Below, piece by piece: positions 61,300-64,000 of a stretch of 64,000 nt of DNA. The stretch is from Isochrysis galbana (Eukaryota > Haptophyta > Isochrysidales > Isochrysidaceae), in contig CM030942.1 in the NCBI GenBank assembly GCA_018136815.1, positions 1,241,797-1,305,796 on the forward strand, written 5' to 3'. The notes under the pieces are model-generated. The model saw only the letters and a program-made list of their open reading frames with translations, did not search any database and was not told the origin of the DNA. A program made the translations under genes and the position numbers. Numbering within the stretch: the stretch's first letter is position 1; each line of letters opens with the position of its first letter.

Positions 61300-62256
61300 G
61301 GCGGGGGAACCCGCTGCCACGTCTTGGAGGGCCTCGTACAACGCCTTGCGTGAGGAGGCGCCCTTGTTATTGAGCTTATTCTCGATGGATTCAATCTTGA
61401 TTTGCACCGCTACGTCCACTTGGTGGACGCGGATGGTGGTTTGAAGGCCGTATCGGGCTTGGAATTGTTGCGCGCAATCTTCATTGACCGCGATGTGCCA
61501 TGGGCCTCGCGCGGAGCGAGCCCAGAAATCAGGCTCAGGGTCGACACCCTCGAGCTCGAGCAGAAGTTCCACGATGGCCGCGTAGACCGTCGTGTCGTAC
61601 AGCACGAGATCGCCCGCCTGGCTGAATGACATGTCGTAGTTGGCGTCTGTGTCTGTGTCAGGTTGTTGTCCTTCATTTTCTGAGTCTGGGTCCTGAGGGG
61701 CGGGCCCGGGGGGAGTACAGGTCAGTTGCGTCAGGAGTTGGCGGGAGTGGAGAGGCCGGAGCTTGGGCTGCCTAAGGGGTCTCGGTTTGAGTGTGGCGGC
61801 TGGCGTTCTCCCTCTGTGTGGCCAGAGACGTATGGTGCTTCTTTGTGTCAGAAAGAATGTCAGGATGTTGTGCCCATAAGGGCCACCCGGCCGCGGGCCG
61901 CGCCGCCGAGGCGGCGCGACCCTTGCCAGGGAGGGAGGGGCCTCTGCCATAAGGCATGCCCAGTGGAGTGCAGGTCTCCCCTGCAGGTCTCCCCTGCATG
62001 ATGTTGTCTCCCTGTAGCCTGCAGTCTGCTGTCCCCCATGGGGGGGACCAGCATGACTGCTGTGCATGATGTGGCCGAGGCCACGGGCCGTGAGGCGCGA
62101 CCGGGGTCGCGCGCACCTGCTCGGCCTCAGAGGGCGGACGCGGGCGCTTCGCTAGCGACAGGTCCATGTGGGCTGGAGGGCCGCCCTCGGTGGGGGGCCC
62201 GGAAGAGAGGGGAGTCGCGGCGGCGCGCTCCATCGCAACCAAGTATAAACTTAATT
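61300..62256 (-). mobile_element. LINE copy, ORF1 broken by a 13-bp duplication
   Basis: Leader AAGTTTATACTTGGTTGCG precedes ATG 62233 (MERAAATPLSSGPPTEGGPP). It is the closest relative of the 15.4-kb copy. The frame is lost where GCAGGTCTCCCCT is present twice in tandem (about 61973-61998); a 13-bp duplication shifts the frame by one. The family domain then continues in the other frame (TVYAAIVELLLELEGVDPEP, WHIAVNEDCAQQFQARYG) to ALQDVA at about 61312, where homology ends. The zinc-finger part and ORF2 are absent. Confidence 0.7.
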
Positions 62257-62825
62257 GACCCACTCACCACTCCCTGGTGAGGGGCAGCGACCGCTTCGGC
62301 CGCCTGCGCCTCGTCCACATCGCATACTAGGCAACAGCACCTTTACGCACCTCCGCCGTCAGTGCTTTGCAGGCGGCGGCGCACGACATGCAGGGGGACA
62401 CTGGCGCCACTGGGAGCTGTCGTAGCCCCTCGTGTGGCGCCACCGAAAGCCATGTGGCCTGCTTGGCAACCAACTGGACCAGCGAGCTCATCCAAGCCAT
62501 ACATGACCTCTGGGAGCTGCTTTGCGGGAGAGACTCCCTTGGTACCGGTGCGCGGCCACCCGCCGGGAGCGCGGTAAACTTGGCTCGTCAATAGGAATAG
62601 GCCCCCGAAAGCTGTTGACCTTGTAGATACTTTACCTATTGTCCCATCTGGGCTAGCATCCTGCCCCGTCCCGCGACTCCCCTCGGGAGATCGATCTGCG
62701 CCTTGCCTTGGCCTGCGCCGACGGCCGTCGGGCGCCTGCGCGAGCCGCCCGCCGCCGCCCCCACCCCACCTCCCAACGCCCCCACCTCCTCCGCCCTTCA
62801 CTCGCGGGAAGGGTGACGGGGCGCG
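62257..62825. other. Upstream region of the metallophosphatase gene
   Basis: GC-rich, probably promoter and 5' UTR. Proline-rich frames near 62700-62790 are composition artefacts. Confidence 0.4.
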
Positions 62826-64000
62826 ATGGGGATGGCGTTCTCTTCAGTCCTCGATACTGCCTGCTGCAAGGCGATCGGCCAGAAGGGGTACAGCAAGCCG
62901 CTCTTCACGCTCGGTCTCGTCGCTGACATCCAGGCAGCACAGAAGCCGGATGCTGAGACTGAGGGTAGGGTACAGCGCTTCTCAAGCGCGACCGGACGCT
63001 TTTCGGAGGCGGTGACGTACTGGTTGAAGAGTCGAGTTGATGGTGTGCTCTCGCTTGGTGAGTGCTCGCCCCACGTGGGGGGGGAAGGAGCTCCACAGCT
63101 ATGCTGTTGAAGTGTTGGATACGCTTCAATGACGGATGGGCGAAAAAGAGCCAGCGTCTCAGATTATTACGCGCCTTAGAGTTGGCTGGCGCGATCATCA
63201 CGCAATTTCTAGACTCCCTGCCCACTGCTCGCCCTCTTCACCTTCAGGCGACATCGTGGATGGCAGGGAAGACGAGGAATCCACAAATGATGACCTTCGG
63301 CTAGTCATGGCACAATTCGGAAGGCTGAAATGTCCGGTGTATCACACTGTGGGCAATCACTGCCTCAAATTTCTTTCACGCGAAGCTCTTTTGTTGGCCC
63401 TGAAAGCAAATTCGTCCTACTATGCAGTCGACCTTCATTCAGGGTGGAGGTTGCTCGTCCTGGACACAACAGAGCTCTCTACCCATGCAGGTTGGCCTGC
63501 AGGTTCGCCGCAAGAGGTGGAGACCAATGCCTTTTTAAATGCTCACCGGAATCAGGTTAGGATGAAACGATGGAATGGCGGAACAAGAGAGGAGCAGACT
63601 CAGTGGCTGAGATCACAGCTAGAGCGGGCAGAGATAGATGGAGCTCGAGTGATCGTTGCCTCACATCATCCACTTGCTCAAGGCTCGTGCCGGGAGACTC
63701 ATCGATGTTGGAATGGCGACGAGCTCGCTGCGATTTGTGCTGCCTCGCCAGCTTTTGTTCTAGCGCTCGCTGGTCACGACCACCCCGGGGGGTTCGTAAT
63801 CTACCGCGACCGCCCATTCGTCACGCTGGAGGGCATGCTCGAGGCAAAAGAAGATCGCAATTCGTACGCAATTATGCGCGTGTATGAGGACAAAATTGCC
63901 ATAGATGGAGTCGGCACAGGGGTCACATGTCGGCTCGTGTCTGTGCCGGTCAACGGACAGCCGATGGTTAGCGCTACCTTCACATCTTTGGCACCTGGAT
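62826..64000 (+). CDS. ADPRM: ADPRM-like Mn-dependent metallophosphatase (3' end outside window)
   Basis: Exon 1 62826-63057 and exon 2 63248 to beyond 64000, joined across a 190-bp GT-AG intron in phase 1; the join forms the metal-site motif SLGDIVDG. Exon 2 is open for 250 codons with no stop. Calcineurin-type metallophosphatase motifs appear in order: GLVADIQAA (D-x-Q), GDIVDG, VGNHC (GNH), ASHHPLAQG and AGHDHPGG. GLVADIQ instead of D-x-H, and the LLVLDTTELS block, fit manganese-dependent ADP-ribose/CDP-alcohol diphosphatases, which hydrolyse ADP-ribose, CDP-choline and similar nucleotides in the cytosol. ATG 62826 (MGMAFSSVLDTACC) is well placed ahead of the first motif. The C-terminus is cut off by the window edge. 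Confidence 0.88.

Overview
The window looks like nuclear DNA from a single-celled alga with a secondary, red-derived plastid. A prymnesiophyte haptophyte is my best guess, but nothing here proves the lineage. Host genes have GT-AG introns. Several plastid-type products (a KEA antiporter, a CtpA protease, an LPA-like membrane protein) begin with signal-peptide-like leaders. About a dozen host genes sit as islands in a larger mass of transposons, retroposon fragments, minisatellites and homopolymer runs.

Host genes, left to right: a J-domain protein fused to a methyl-CpG-binding-like domain (4.0-5.1 kb, +); a KEA-type K+/H+ antiporter with RCK domain and EF-hand-like tail (10.3-14.3, -, at least 8 exons); a CEP44-like centriolar protein (20.4-21.3, +) convergent with a thylakoid C-terminal processing peptidase (21.3-22.9, -, 3 exons); an ABCD-type half ABC transporter (27.3-29.5, -, 2 exons); a single-repeat Myb factor with a zinc knuckle (33.0-34.6, -, 2 exons); an LPA1/LPA3-like plastid membrane protein (40.0-40.8, +); an AUP1/LPLAT-like acyltransferase (43.0-44.0, +); the V-ATPase proteolipid c subunit (47.1-47.7, -, 2 exons); a divergent PRPP synthetase (51.1-52.5, -); a CISD/mitoNEET-type CDGSH protein (59.4-60.0, -, 2 exons); and an ADPRM-like Mn-dependent metallophosphatase running off the right edge (62.8 onward, +). 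They are unrelated housekeeping, plastid and regulatory genes; there is no operon-like logic.

Mobile DNA: a non-autonomous hAT-like transposon with 8-bp target duplications (1.03-2.20 kb) and a separate hAT transposase C-terminus (17.0-17.3); a 221-bp MITE with 49-bp terminal inverted repeats (2.3-2.5); Ty3/gypsy remnants (36-38 kb and 2.6 kb); and many modules of a LINE group, namely four ORF1 copies (15.4, 23.6, 31.2, 62.2 kb), an endonuclease fragment (9.0) and a 3' part with a zinc-finger tail (49-50.5). Short retroposons share the LINE leader and a common 3' hairpin plus GAATATTA tail; one 747-bp copy (17.41-18.16) keeps a perfect 15-bp target duplication. Virus-like genes of unknown function occur at 6.5-8.4 kb, with broken relatives at 25.6 and 45.0-45.6 kb. 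The 54.2-57.3 kb segment, bounded by long composite inverted repeats and carrying unrecognised ORFs, is the best candidate for an undescribed mobile unit.
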